From NCBI GenBank assembly GCA_005765155.1, contig VCCP01000007.1:1815501-1879500 (forward strand): DNA of 64,000 nt, in the 5' to 3' direction. Position 1 is the stretch's first letter. Each line of letters starts with the position of its first letter. Below the pieces are notes generated by a model that was not told the DNA's origin, did no database searches, and worked only from the letters and a program-made list of their open reading frames with translations. This document shows, in pieces, positions 12,931 through 24,900 of the stretch. The position numbers and the translations under genes are program-made. This stretch comes from Zelopaecilomyces penicillatus (lineage: Eukaryota > Ascomycota > Sordariomycetes > Hypocreales > Pseudodiploosporaceae).

Positions 12931-15216
12931 ATGCTTCACGAAATCCTCCTGTCCCTGTCCGGCTACCCGACGTCGCTCCTCCGGGCTGGCGAACCAGAAA
13001 CGGAATCCCCGAACGCAAGCATACTTCCTCCTACTGAGCGTCAGTTACTCGCCTCCGCCGCGCACCTAAGCGAGCTCCATATCAATCTCAATAGCTATAG
13101 CGAGCAGATTGGCGCGGCGCATCCCTCCATTATCTGCCGTGCTGTCGCGACTGCCATCAAGTCTATACATCTGTCTGCGTTCCATCGTAAAGTGCTTGAT
13201 GTGGAAGAATCCATTTTGAGGGATGATCCTGCTTTGGTTGGTGCATACAACATTGTGCCTTTGACGGCGGTTATGGGCGAGTTCACACCGTGGACAAGGA
13301 AGCTTGAATGGCTTTGGGAAACGGTGCAGTACATGTTAAAAAAGGGAAAGGATGGCCATGCATGTCAGGGATCGCAAATCATGGACCGGTTACGATTTGA
13401 GCTACAAAGTGGATACCGGGATGTTGAAGAGACGACGATGAGCTTAATCAAGGTGGCGGAAAACGCCTGGCTGACGCAAGTATCCGCTTGGGTCCTGTAC
13501 GGAAGGCTACCTGGATTGGGAGGCAACGACTTTTTCATCCGAAAGACAGATGACGCGGCAGAGTACGCTTGCGACTCGGAGCTCTTGCCGTCATTTGTCA
13601 CCGCAACTACCGCATCATCTATGCTTTTCATTGGCAAGTCTCTCAATCATATCCGTGTCAGAGCTACCGTGGACTCTGGGGTTGGCGGGCTTGGGCATCT
13701 TTCGTCTAAACTTCAAGATCTGGCCAGCCTCACATTTCCCCTAAATGGGGCAAGTTTCTCCCGCACGATTACATCTATTCGTCTGTCACTTTCGGAAAAT
13801 ACCCTCCAAAAAATCCTACCTCCTGCCAAAGTAACGGAGATGATGCAGTTGCTGCGGGACTTCTTTCTTCTAGGTCGTGGTGAGTTTGCCATGGCTTTGA
13901 CGCATGAGGCAGACGAGAAGATACGCAACCGCTGGCGAAGGATTGGCACGTTGGCTTACGAAAAAGATGAGGGCCTGAAAAACATCACTGTCAAGGATGG
14001 CGAGGTTGCTGCCGTCTTGGCCAGGGCTTGGTCAGTGCTGATAACAATGCAGCGTCATCAAGTGGAGGAGGACGAGCAGCTTGACTTGGCTCGAGACCTC
14101 CTTCGATTGCAACTTACCAAGCCGAAAATGATGACGCTCATTGCCACTGGCCCAGGACTGACAACTGAAACTGCCCAAGCATTAGCCACCTCACCATTTC
14201 AAAATCTGCTCTTCTCTGTCCCAGCTGTTCTTTCAATCCAGCTCCCGTCACCTTTGGATATGGTCATTTCGGCGTCAGATTTGCAGCTCTACTCGTGCAT
14301 CAATGCGTACCTACTCTCAATGCGCCGAGCTCACCTTCGGTTGACTGATCTGTGGAAAATAACATCCCTGAGACGCCATCATCCTGCTCCTCGAGGGGCT
14401 CAAGAGTACGCCGGTGTTTTGAGACAACGGTGGGCTACACGTGCAACAGCTATGCGAAGCTCATGGACAACTGCAAGTGCTGCTATTTTCTTCCTCGCTG
14501 AAACCGAGGCCTATCTCCAGACCGAGGTTGTGGCTGGGCTCTGGGAAGGATTTTCAGCTTGGATGACTGGAAGCGGTGGTCGAAATGAATGGCGAGACGG
14601 CCGATCGGGCATGGAAACGTCCGCAGCACGACCAACCTCTCGACATGCCGACGGCAATTATGCGGCTGATAATGTGGACGACGGCGATAAATCTGCAAAG
14701 CCCGCATCAAGACCCTCTCCAGACCATCAGACTCTCTCGACAGCTCATACACTGTATCTTCGGACAATGGTCCACCGACTTCTTCTCTCACAGCCAAGGT
14801 TTACGGGATCGCTATATAAACTACTTATCCATATTGACCATCTTGTCGCACACATCCAGCGCCTTCACTCCATCTTCACTTCAATCGACTTGGAAACGGA
14901 CGCAGGAGTTGTTGACGCATTTGTAGACCTGGACAAAGAAGAGCGCGAGGTCATGTCTCTGCTACGCGCAGTGGAAGCATCTGTCAGAAAGGGTATTGAG
15001 GAGGTAGTTACGGCGCTAAGACAATTAGAAAGCGACGACGAGTTTCTGGCCGAGTGGGAGGGTCTCAGCATTGCGCATAATGATAAGGATTTCGATCTTG
15101 GACATGAAGAGATGAAGTACACACCGGCAAGACTGGGCGGGATCAACAGGCTGCTCATGAAGCTGGACTTTGGAAGTTGGATTAACAGGGGGGATGACGG
15201 CTGGGGACAGAATTGA
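12931..15216 (+). CDS. GCP4: Gamma-tubulin complex component GCP4
   Basis: One uninterrupted frame of 761 residues from the ATG at 12931. This ATG is preferred over the in-frame ATG at 12901 because the protein then begins MLHEILLSLSGYP, the hallmark start of GCP4 (human begins MIHELLLALSGYP). Further GCP N-terminal signatures follow: DDPALVGAYNIVPL, a Cys-Gln-Gly segment near residue 155, and WVLYGRLPGLGGNDFFI. The C-terminal half carries the gamma-tubulin-binding fold, including FLLGRGEFA, RHHPAPRGAQEY-type helices and a low-complexity insert around residues 560-600. GCP4 belongs to the gamma-tubulin ring complex that nucleates microtubules at spindle pole bodies. Length fits fungal GCP4 and no lesion is visible. 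Confidence 0.9.
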   Translation: MLHEILLSLSGYPTSLLRAGEPETESPNASILPPTERQLLASAAHLSELHINLNSYSEQIGAAHPSIICRAVATAIKSIHLSAFHRKVLDVEESILRDDPALVGAYNIVPLTAVMGEFTPWTRKLEWLWETVQYMLKKGKDGHACQGSQIMDRLRFELQSGYRDVEETTMSLIKVAENAWLTQVSAWVLYGRLPGLGGNDFFIRKTDDAAEYACDSELLPSFVTATTASSMLFIGKSLNHIRVRATVDSGVGGLGHLSSKLQDLASLTFPLNGASFSRTITSIRLSLSENTLQKILPPAKVTEMMQLLRDFFLLGRGEFAMALTHEADEKIRNRWRRIGTLAYEKDEGLKNITVKDGEVAAVLARAWSVLITMQRHQVEEDEQLDLARDLLRLQLTKPKMMTLIATGPGLTTETAQALATSPFQNLLFSVPAVLSIQLPSPLDMVISASDLQLYSCINAYLLSMRRAHLRLTDLWKITSLRRHHPAPRGAQEYAGVLRQRWATRATAMRSSWTTASAAIFFLAETEAYLQTEVVAGLWEGFSAWMTGSGGRNEWRDGRSGMETSAARPTSRHADGNYAADNVDDGDKSAKPASRPSPDHQTLSTAHTLYLRTMVHRLLLSQPRFTGSLYKLLIHIDHLVAHIQRLHSIFTSIDLETDAGVVDAFVDLDKEEREVMSLLRAVEASVRKGIEEVVTALRQLESDDEFLAEWEGLSIAHNDKDFDLGHEEMKYTPARLGGINRLLMKLDFGSWINRGDDGWGQN

Positions 15217-15698
15217 GATTGGGGAGAAACAGTAAATTATGATTGACGAGATGATGATGATTGTGCATGGCGTTTTGGGGTACACCGTTGTCGGTCTACA
15301 AATGGGATGACACAAGGGGTCGTTTTTCTTATGTCAAGATACCACAGGGCATTTCCTACACAAAAGAGTTAGAGAGAAGTATTGCTATAAAAGGATAAAT
15401 AAAGCCCAAAAAGAAAATAGAACTACGTCGGCATATTATACACTTCAAGACCCCTATCGTAATGACTGATTGAGAATACAGAAAGCAAAAGAAAGTGGGA
15501 AGTCATACAGCCCTATCAACCTGGCATTAAATCAATGCGCCGCCAATATCATAACCCACGTAGCCTGTCTTGGCCCAATTTGAAGATATGTTGACAAACA
15601 TATCCTAACATAACAGTTTGCCCATCGCCACCTATATCACAAGTCGCGCTGCCGCCGTCGTTGGCGACCCCTCGGCTTCGGCAAGAACCCCCACCCGG
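15217..15698. other. Short convergent intergenic gap, no gene seen
   Basis: It separates the ends of two convergent genes (GCP4 and the coiled-coil gene). It is AT-rich with AATAAA-like stretches near 15400, consistent with 3' untranslated regions. Confidence 0.5.
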
Positions 15699-17388
15699 TC
15701 AAGGCGTCTTGGAGCCGTCTCCATTCGTGGACGATAAAAAAGAATCCTCTCTAAATGTGACCCTGTCGCCGTTGTTCATGGACATGGTTCTTGTCTTTGC
15801 GCGACGGACGTCCCTGGCCTGGCGGCGTTTCCCCTGTTCGGCGATTTCCTCGACGCGGGCGGCTTTGATTTGGGGTTCGGAGAGGACGAAACCGCGCTCG
15901 AGGAGTTCGGTGGAGCCGTTTTTGCAGATGAGGAATGGGGGCCAGAGCATGGCTTGGAAGTCTTTGAAGTCTTTGAGGGAGATGTCTGGGATGTTGCGGT
16001 CGAGGAGTTTTGGTGTTGCTGAGGAGGAGGAGGATGATGATGATGAAGGTGGTGTTTGGTTTGAGATGGTAGTGCCGTTTGGACGTGCTGGAGTGTTTTG
16101 TTTGTTGTTGTTGTTGTTGCTGTTTTTGTTGTTGTTGGGGAGGAGGTTTGTTGCTTTGACGGTGCTGGTATCTAGAATTGTGGATGGGAGGACCCTCCAT
16201 TCCTTGATGTCGTTTTCTTCTTCGTTGAGCTCGACCCTATCTACCAGCGTCTGCATATACTTCCACTCCTTCGAAACACGCTCACACAACACTTGCAGTG
16301 CCTCCCTCAACTCCACCTTCTTACCCTCGGGAACCATAACATCAACATTCGAGAAGATGGCCTCGGCTGCTCGACTACTCAAGATCCGCCTATTCTTCTC
16401 ACACTCAAAGTCCATTCCGAGGAAAACCGAGCGCAGGTATGCCTCTCTAGCGGGGTCATTAATACTCAGCCGACACATCATGACATATAACTCCTCGTCT
16501 TGCTCGAGTAAGTATGTCGGTTTGAAGATGAAGTGCGAAAGGGAGCCGGAGATTATGGCAAGGGAGGCGGCGATGCGCATTTGTTTGGCGGCCGGGGAGT
16601 TGGATAAGGGTAAGGGGATGGTGTGTTTGATGAGGGTGTGGGTGCGCATGTTTTCGAGAGAGGTTGGGTCTGTGAGGATGGATTTGTCGAGATCGTTGCT
16701 GAAGAATGTGAGGCAGAATTGGAGAGTTGCCTTAAACATGGTGTGCAGGCGCTCGCAGCTAAATTGGTTCTTGTCAGTCGAGTAGATGATGCCAGGAATG
16801 TCAACTTCTTGCGATGGGAAAAGGGGGAAGGGGTTTATCTCAACCATACATTGCAGGTCTAGGCGGATTCTGTTGTGGAAATGAAAACGACTTGAGGCTG
16901 CTGAGATCATCTGAGTAAATCTTCATTGTTTTTCGCGCAGAGCTCAATTCAACTTGGAGAGCCTTGTTGTTCTTCTCCTCTACTTTGAGCTTCTCCTTGG
17001 CCTCCTTAATCTCCTTTTCCGATTCTTCGATCCTATTATCCTTCTTTTTGACAGTCTCCCGAAGATCTGCTATTTTCTTGGTCGCTTTCTCTAGCGCTTC
17101 CTTCTTTTCCTCGAAAGAACTTTCAAGAGTAGTGAGGCAATTCTTCAACTTTCCTATCTCCTTATCTAGGACTTCTGAGTTGCTGGCCTGCTGCTGTAGA
17201 CCGGCGAGCACTTTCATGTTCTCCCTGTGAGCAGTTTGGAGGTCCTTGTTTTCACGCTTGAGTTGGGCATTTTCTTCAACAATACGTTGGAACTGTTTGT
17301 AGGGTTCCTGTGAGATGAGAGATGTGAGCTGCTTTACAAACTTTTCGGCGATGTCGGATGCATCTTTGGGATCTGTGGCGGATGGCAT
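15699..17388 (-). CDS. Uncharacterised N-terminal coiled-coil protein
   Basis: Two overlapping frames join into one gene: exon 17388-16850, a 91-bp intron (GTATGG ... CTGAC ... TTTAG), and exon 16758-15699, giving 532 residues. Residues about 35-165 form a long charged coiled coil with heptads of Leu/Ile among Lys/Glu. The middle part (about 180-345) is alpha-helical and Leu-rich with a conserved-looking YLRSVFLGMDFE block. It is followed by an Asn-rich tract, a Ser run of nine, and a basic tail. I do not recognise a named family. The layout (coiled coil plus globular helical domain plus disordered tail) suggests a scaffold or nuclear/cytoskeletal protein, which is inference. The intron is supported because it joins two long frames in the right phase. 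The alternative, two separate genes overlapping by 71 bp, is less likely. Confidence 0.75.
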
Positions 17389-18993
17389 GATGAGGCGGTA
17401 TTGGTGGAAGCTGGCTTGGGAGGCTTAATGATTTGCAGATGTGATATGGAAATGCACATTTGCGTTCCTTATTACATACTATATATCTTCATCTAATCAC
17501 CAACGCGAGCCTTCTCATACCACACCTTAGAGCCCTTTCTTACACATCCGTTTTCATGAGGCGTCCGAATTGGGACGCTATTGTTGATGGGTGTCATTCT
17601 CCATCCTACGTCGGTTCGGACCGCACTTGGAGACGAGCAGTGGTGTGCTGCCTTTCCGTGCTGAATTGACATAATCAAGAAGAGAGGCTCTTCTGAGGCT
17701 ACACCAAATCTCAGGGAAGCGCTAGATCGACATGTGGGATGCAGCAGGCTGGCGCACCTCTGACTCGGCGTGTCAAAGAATGATTGGGTCAGGTATATGT
17801 TGTTGGTTCAAATTGTATTTTATGTACGTGGTCCCGTGTTGAGACTGAAATGATGTGTGGGAAAAAGGTGCAGAGTGCCCAGCCAGCCATCTATCACTCT
17901 AAAGGGTGATGATTAGAATTGATTGGAGAGGAGACGAACTGTGTGTGAAAAGGGGAAGGCTGAGATAGAAGAGTGCCAATGCATCTCAGTTTTAGCCTGC
18001 CGACGATTGGATGATTTGGGTTGGCTATGGCGGGCTACTGCCGGGGGCCCTCGTGCAGGTTTCTGATGGTGTTGGAACAAGAAGAACATATATATGCATG
18101 CAGCTATATATGTATGATGTAACGGGGGACTCGGCTACCCAAGGAAGCTACAGTCTCTAGCGAAGAAGAGGTGGGCTTGACAACCCCATGGTAGGACTAG
18201 CTCCCGTGGCATCCTGACATGTGGAAAGGGGGATCTGTCACCCATCTTTTTCTTCCCCGGTTTCGAACAAAGCGGAGTATCGAGATGTGGGGGGCCCTTG
18301 AAAGAGACCTACACATGACTAGGTAGTTAAAGGTAGCTAGGTGGTAGATTAGTTACGTCAATGATTTGTTGTATTTTGGGATGGCTAGAAGTTATATCAC
18401 TCCGGGTTCAGACTCTTGTCAAGAGAGAAATCATATATGGTCGAAAAAGTAGTCGAGATACGATAAACTGTGTCTATTGAGCACCGCTATGAATGGGATG
18501 GCAATGTCTAATGTGAGGCTGGCGAGGCCCATTTCACGACCAGGCTGTGGAAATGGAAGATAAAGATACATGTGTGGTACATGGGGAATCGAGACGAGCT
18601 GAGGCTGCAGGCCGTTTGGTGATGGCCCATTTGTGCTTGTGAGCTTTGCTTGGCTTGCACTGTATAAACCGCAATGCGTCGATCTGTTGGCCGGCATTTG
18701 AGACCTAGAATGAGGTATTATTTGCGGGGTAATTGACGTGATCTCAGGGAATGCCAATCCTCTGGTTTATGAAGATTAAGAATGTGGTGTGGTATTATTG
18801 GCAGTGTGAGAAGAGACACATCACAATTACAGTCCCCTGTCTTTGTCTCATCGTCCTAGGGTTACTATGCATATAATGCCATCAACTACATGCTAGGTGA
18901 AATGCCTTTACATTATTCATTCTCTATTGTGTTCTGCTGAAGGCATGAAGTACTCTACACATATAGATAGATTCATCACACACCAGTCATCGT
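17389..18993. other. Intergenic stretch, no gene seen
   Basis: About 1.6 kb with TG-rich and TA-rich patches and short frames only. The longest (minus strand, 18431-18757, 108 codons) has no recognisable feature and no start or splice context that convinces me. Confidence 0.5.
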
Positions 18994-19553
18994 CTACCTG
19001 AGACGCCGTCCAATCCAACGCCTCCCTCTCTCAAGAATCCCATCATCGCGCTCCCACCAATTGGGACCGTACTTAGCCTTTGGCACCACCACCCCAGGCA
19101 TCCTTACACATTCCCCTTTTCGCGCGCGCATACACTTTGAAGGATTCCAACAGCAGACCCAGGGATACCAGATAACAGTTGTGGCGCCGATTGCCGTAAT
19201 GCTGTGAGAGTCTTCGGCCTCTAGTAGGATGCACCTGTCTGTGATCTTTACTGGGTCGTCATCGAGCTGGAATTCACCGTGCCAGAGGACGATAGTGCAC
19301 TTATCAGGGATTGGATGTACTGATTCCCATTGGGAAGTTTGGAGAAACCCTGGAGACCCGTCCCAGCTGAGCTGGGTATGTTGTTCGCGTTAGAGGAATG
19401 TAGTTGTATGACACGGGGAGATTCTGGCTGGGACGAGGTGTGACGAACATGGCTGCTAATGTGTCTTGCTATTTCTGTCGCGTCTTTACACGAAGAAAGG
19501 CGCTCCCGAAGCGCTTCTAGGTTAGGAATCTCAGACAGTTTAGTTATTGCCAT
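18994..19553 (-). CDS. Small uncharacterised two-exon protein
   Basis: Predicted exons 19553-19449 and 19371-18994 (160 residues) with a 77-bp intron (GTTCGT donor, CTAACG branch site, CCCAG acceptor). The join is in phase and links a helical N-terminus (MAITKLSEIPNLEALRER...) to a second exon whose frame is open for 125 codons and has protein-like composition. That exon includes a Trp/Cys-rich centre (VIWYPWVCCWNPSKC) and a basic, Trp-containing C-terminus. No known domain is recognised. The Cys-rich centre may bind metal or form disulfides. No signal peptide is seen. The donor is not the commonest type, so the exact junction is uncertain. Read without the intron, the first frame would end early at residue 101. 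Confidence 0.5.
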
Positions 19554-20306
19554 GATGGTAAATCTACCACTTCATGGAAGCGCTGTAGAAAGTCGATTCA
19601 GTGAGGCTGAAGTCCAGCATGGGGCTCACGTGAGCGGCCCAAAACATCATTAAGGGAGTCGCGAATCGATCTCATTGAATTAGAACTCTTATGGACTTGT
19701 TATTATTGAAGACAGTATCCTACTTATTTCTCGCCATTACTGGTGTTGAACCGACAAGAAACAAATGGCACTCAATTCTTACTGAGGGTGCTCTCCTGTC
19801 GGAGAATGCCCATAGCACAACGACAAGCCACGATGGAGATACTGCAGGCTATAAAGTGATCATCACAGTCTGAGCACGATTTATTATCCAGTTACAGACC
19901 GAAAATGACAGCATCTATTACAATGTACCCCAGATGCAGAAGGCCTGTGCTTATGCGGTGCTTAGACGAAGAACGGCCCTCCATTGGCCAACTGCATCCT
20001 TGCTGTTGGGCCATCACCGTGCCTTGCTGCAGCCTCCCTCATTCTTTAGATGCCCAGTTCAAGCCCAAGGCCGGGTCGCGTTAATTCCAGCTCTGCGCAG
20101 TTGTGCGAGGGGTGGGTTGGGCAACTTTGGCAGCCTGATTGCTGGTAATACTGCAAGTCGATTTGATGCTATAGGGTAATAGTAAATAGATGAGCGCTCA
20201 TGATTTCAACTGATGATCTTTTTGTATTTTCTTCATTTCTAAAATTGCAACTTACAGTAGCAACTCACTTCTACATTTTGTATATCTTTGCTTGCACAGA
20301 AATATA
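19554..20306. other. Divergent intergenic region, no gene seen
   Basis: It separates the starts of the small minus-strand gene and the 450-residue plus-strand gene. It presumably holds both promoters, but no clear motif was found. Confidence 0.45.
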
Positions 20307-21659
20307 ATGGCGGAAAGCGTCCCAGAAATAGCTATGGATCCAGAAATAGTCGTGGATACTGAAACGGTCGTCGTCGAGCCAGAACTCCCGGAGATAACGA
20401 CGTTGGTCGTTGAGACACCGAGTTTAGAATTTCAGCAGGAAGTTTTTCTTGCGTTCAGGCATTTGATTACAGAGAAAAGCTTGACAGGTAGTAGTGGCAA
20501 GAAGAAGTCAATCATGAGCACCAAAAAGATTGCTTGGATCATTTCTCGCAACATCGGAGAGCCGGCGATTGCAGACCTCGTTGAACTTCATGGAGTTGGC
20601 TCTGTTGCCGCCAACATCAAATCCCTGTTAAAGAAGAAAGTTTTTCGATTCCATGACAGAGCAGAGGAATACTTCTCGACTAAATTTGATCCCTTACCAC
20701 CGACGGAGGAACCCGCAGAGGAGAAGAAAGAGGAAGTAGAGTCACATGAGAGGGCAATAGCATGCACCGAGAGTGCAAATGGCGAGACTTGCATGAATGG
20801 AACTCCCCCAGCTTCAAGTATGCCACTCTATTCAAAGGATTGCTCAATTTTGACGACACCCATACTAAAGCACGTCGTAGCTGAGGCAGTGGAAGAAGAT
20901 GTTTTCATTGCTGATACAAACGGAGAAAACTCCGATGGACCCCTCTTCCCAACATTTATCCCATTCCCTGCCCAGCACAGACTCATGGTTCAAGCACAAA
21001 AGGTGCTTGAGCACGCATGTTTCGCCTTTGGACAGCGAAGCATGCCCGAGATTTTGCGACAACGTCGATGGCTCTGGCCTCAGTCAGTTGAGCTCAACTG
21101 CTGGACCGATCATTTCATGCAAAACCCTTCCCTTTTCCTAGACCAAGGTGGCCATACCCCGGAGTCACTAGCAAAGCTCTTTGAATCAGTGGGATTTATT
21201 CGTCAAGTAGCAGTACATCGAAAGGAAGCTACCGCCAAACGCACTGATTCTTGCTTGCAGGATGCCGAGTCCTTTATCAGGCTTCTCAGCAGCGACGACG
21301 ACAACAACGACGAGGGTGGTCGTTATTTGAGCATGATGAGTAGACTTCGGCATGAAATGAACTTGACTATTGAGAGTCTAGAACAGAAGAAGTTCTCGCT
21401 GCTTTCCAAGCTTGAGGAGACAAAACTGAGTATCGCAAGGCAGCGTGCCGAGCTGGATAGACTGGAGCAGGAGGCGGTGGCTGAGATGGAGAGGCAGGAC
21501 GGCGAGAATCTTGACTCTGCTGCGCAGGATTTACACAGGGCGGTTAATAAATGTGAAGCAATGCTTTTGGGTGTGGTAGATGCGGATGAGGATTCTTCTT
21601 TGATGAGTTTGTGGGAGTCTGTAATGGGAAGTGAGAGATTGTCAATTGCGACGAACTGA
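20307..21659 (+). CDS. Uncharacterised acidic protein with C-terminal coiled coil
   Basis: A single open frame of 450 residues from the first ATG in frame. The N-terminus is acidic and repetitive (Pro-Glu-Ile/Val rich, residues 1-40). Residues about 50-120 resemble a small helical domain with a GSGKKKS loop, followed by a Glu/Lys-rich linker. Residues about 210-290 hold conserved-looking aromatic-rich segments (RQRRWLWPQSVELNCWTDHF). A coiled coil spans about 350-420. No signal peptide or membrane segment is present. I do not recognise the family. Codon use and the absence of in-frame stops make it a real gene. Its promoter faces the small divergent gene on its left; its 3' end converges on the polyketide synthase with a 271-bp gap. 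Confidence 0.7.
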   Translation: MAESVPEIAMDPEIVVDTETVVVEPELPEITTLVVETPSLEFQQEVFLAFRHLITEKSLTGSSGKKKSIMSTKKIAWIISRNIGEPAIADLVELHGVGSVAANIKSLLKKKVFRFHDRAEEYFSTKFDPLPPTEEPAEEKKEEVESHERAIACTESANGETCMNGTPPASSMPLYSKDCSILTTPILKHVVAEAVEEDVFIADTNGENSDGPLFPTFIPFPAQHRLMVQAQKVLEHACFAFGQRSMPEILRQRRWLWPQSVELNCWTDHFMQNPSLFLDQGGHTPESLAKLFESVGFIRQVAVHRKEATAKRTDSCLQDAESFIRLLSSDDDNNDEGGRYLSMMSRLRHEMNLTIESLEQKKFSLLSKLEETKLSIARQRAELDRLEQEAVAEMERQDGENLDSAAQDLHRAVNKCEAMLLGVVDADEDSSLMSLWESVMGSERLSIATN

Positions 21660-21930
21660 AGACATGGGATATTCTTTCTTAGGAGGCGTTTTACATCACC
21701 ATTATCTAATGGGATATTTCATTTACGATATTATCATCCGTTTTCTTTAGTCATACGACTGACAGCTCTCTCATTATATTATATTTACTAAGCACACGGC
21801 CGTACGTGTAGTTATTCAGTATTGTGAACACATTTCGCCTCATTCAACTTTTCAGTAATAAGCAGCTTGCAACGCCATATTCCTCAAATGATTTCCGTCT
21901 TTTCTTCAACACTCATCTGACGCGCAAGAT

Positions 21931-24900
21931 TTATACAACCTTCTTTATAACACTATACTTCTGCTTCAACGAATCAATCGCCAACTTCCCCAGTCCTTCG
22001 ATAGTGGAAGAGTTAATAATCTCCAGTACACTGACATCGGTCCCCAGTGTTCGGCGCCACCAGTTGCGGACCTCAACACTGACAAGTGAGTCAATGCCCA
22101 TCGACGTCAATGTTGCTGTTATTTCTAGCTCATCCTGCGGAAGCGACATGAGACCACATAATGTACGTCCCATTTCTAATATAATGAGACGCACTGTCTC
22201 GGCATCATGCAGCAGTTCTGGCTCGGACTTCATCAGATCTAGTAACGGGTGGAGACCTTCGGCTTTGGATTCAGCGCTTGGCTGTACTGATGCGTCCATT
22301 CGATGATACATGTCCATGCGAACGTCGACTTTGATTGGTGAGGCATTGTTCGCGCCTGACAATTGCTTGGTAAAAACCAGGCCAATACCAAACTGGCTAG
22401 GATTGATGTATGCGTCACGAGCTTCTGTCTTGGGGACATGAGGCTGAGACTTCTGAATGCAGACCTGGATGGCATCCATGAATTCCTGCTCCTGAACCAT
22501 GTAAGCGCCGATTCCACGATACTGCTTGAGCAGAGTGGAACTGTTGCTAACAAAGCCAATGTCCTCCATAACTCCAAGGTCGAGTACAGAGCAAGGCAGA
22601 TCCAGGCTATGACGGTACTGCATGAATGAATCCAAAAAGGTATTGGCAGAGGCATAGTTGGCCTGGAAGGGAAGCCCTAGCAAACCAGTGAGGGAGCTGG
22701 TCATGATGAAAAAGTCTAGATCTGAAGTTGCTAAAAGTGCGTTATGCAGGTTCCAAGTGCCAATGACTTTGGGATCCTGCGAAGTTCTCCAATCTTCGTA
22801 GCTCATACTGACAAGGGGTGCATCCTGAAGGACACGAAAAAAAATATGAAGGAGTTAGCGCGCTGTTGTTCGATTCTGTTGGTTCATAAGTGGACAACTT
22901 TACCTTTGATACCATGGACATTTGGAAAACTCCTGCAATCGGCGTTGGCGCACTGCCAACCGCCCTCTGCACATCTTCCATTTCTGCAACACTGCCGGCC
23001 ACAGCAACAGCACGGCAGCCCTGGGATTCAAGTTCTCCGAAGAAGGCTTGATCTTCAGCCCGTTTCCCTGCAGATCGCGAAAGAAAGACGAAGCTTGTGG
23101 CCCGTGTACCACCATCCAAGAAACGACTGCCTTTCCAAGGCCACCTAGGCCACCAATCATCAAGTACGTAGCGGTAGGGGAAAGTTTAACTCCTTGTGTC
23201 GATAAAGTAGCTGGAATGTCGTCTTTTGCCTCAGGAAGGGTGACTATGATCTTGCCCGTGTGCTGTCCCTTCTGCATATAGCGGAAGGCCTGTGGTATCT
23301 GATCTGATGTATATGCCTGGATCGGTCGGATGGGCCTGGCATAACCTTGATTGTAAAGTTCAACAACTTTTCTCAGCAAACTATAGTTATAAGAAGCATC
23401 CGAGATGGTTAGCAAGATTGATAATCGAGAAGGGATGTATGGACTACAAGAGGCTAGGATAAATGCTTACATGACTGCTTCATCCTCAAAGTCGCGGCAC
23501 AAAGCGCCTAGATCAATGCCAAAAAATGACCGATTATGTTGGAATAAGTCGAGGTCGACATAACCACGCTCAAGCATATCTCGCTTGCCAATCTCTAGCA
23601 TCTTACCACGCTTGGCAACGCACTGCCAAGAGGCATGGAGTAAATCACCAGACAATGAATTGAGGACCATGTCAACGCCGCGGCCATTCGTAGCTTGCAT
23701 AACAGCGTCAAGAAATGAGTCATTGCGAGAGTGAAAGATTCTCTCTCGAGGAATATCATGTTCCTCCATCAGGTACTTGGCCTTTTCATCGCTACCAACG
23801 GTGGTATAGATCTTGAATTACTATTAGCTCCACTTCCAAGATCAGCAGGATGATAAATTGCGGGAGAGAATCATACCTCAGCACCAATCATCTTGCAAAT
23901 ATGTATGGCAGCCTGTCCTACGCCACCGCAGGCGGAGTGTATCAAAATTGACTACCCGGTGAGGTTTACAAGTTAGCTTTTCTTCTCGTCTGTTATGTCA
24001 CGATGTGTACTTCTCATTGCTCTTGCTTACCTGTCCCATTGCGAGCCTTCCAATGTCGATAATGGCGTGAATCACTGTCATGTATACGATGGGCATGGTA
24101 GCTGCATCCTCAAAACTGAGTTCGTCCGGAATACGAACAGCTGTGTTGCTGGAGACCATCCTTCGAGTACAAAACAAGCCATCTTCTGTCGTCATGACAC
24201 GATCTCCGATTTTCAAGTCGGTAACTGTGGATCCTACGCGAGTGATAACACCCGAAGCTTCGAATCCGAACACATCGTCCTTTCCTTCCATAAGCCCCAT
24301 TGCAATCATAATGTCCTGGTGAGAAAAGTCAGCGAAATCTTCACACACATAAAAGGATGGTTTAAGAAAGATATGGCAAAGCTTACGCGGAAGTTGAGTC
24401 CCACAGCTCGTATATCTATTTCGACTTGGTGGTCTTGAAGCTCCTGCGGCTTCCGATTAACCCAATGAAGTGAATCAGTAACCATGGTTTCTCCAAGCAC
24501 AATCTGCTTGTAGTCATTTTCTGTAACTGGAGCCTCAATCTCCTTTTGTATTGGCGTCCAATGGTAGCGTCCGATATAGACTGTCCCGCTATGAATGGCA
24601 AACTCGCTATCAACTCGACGATCAACTAGCGAGGGCCGGTTGTGAAACTTTTCAAAAATAACTGGTATAATGGAAAGCGTGGAAGAATCGAGGCTTTGAA
24701 GTTCAACAGTCCAGAGGTTTAGAGCCATCTCTAGACGAACATTCCTCGCGAGTCCAGGCAGCAAACCATACCGAGGGTCAGTGCAGTGAAGCTGAGCTGC
24801 TCGCGTGAGCCACAGGACCCGTCGGTCCTGAGACTTTGAGAAGAAGTTGACTAAAATCTTGTACTCGTCCTGTGACATGTTATGCATATAAGGGCCTTCA

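Noticed and set aside
15661..16785. Plus-strand open frame of 374 codons
   Set aside because: Antisense to the coiled-coil gene; the composition (poly-Leu from poly-Asn codons) shows it is a shadow.
18431..18757. Minus-strand 108-codon frame
   Set aside because: No recognisable feature; it may be chance in AT-balanced DNA.
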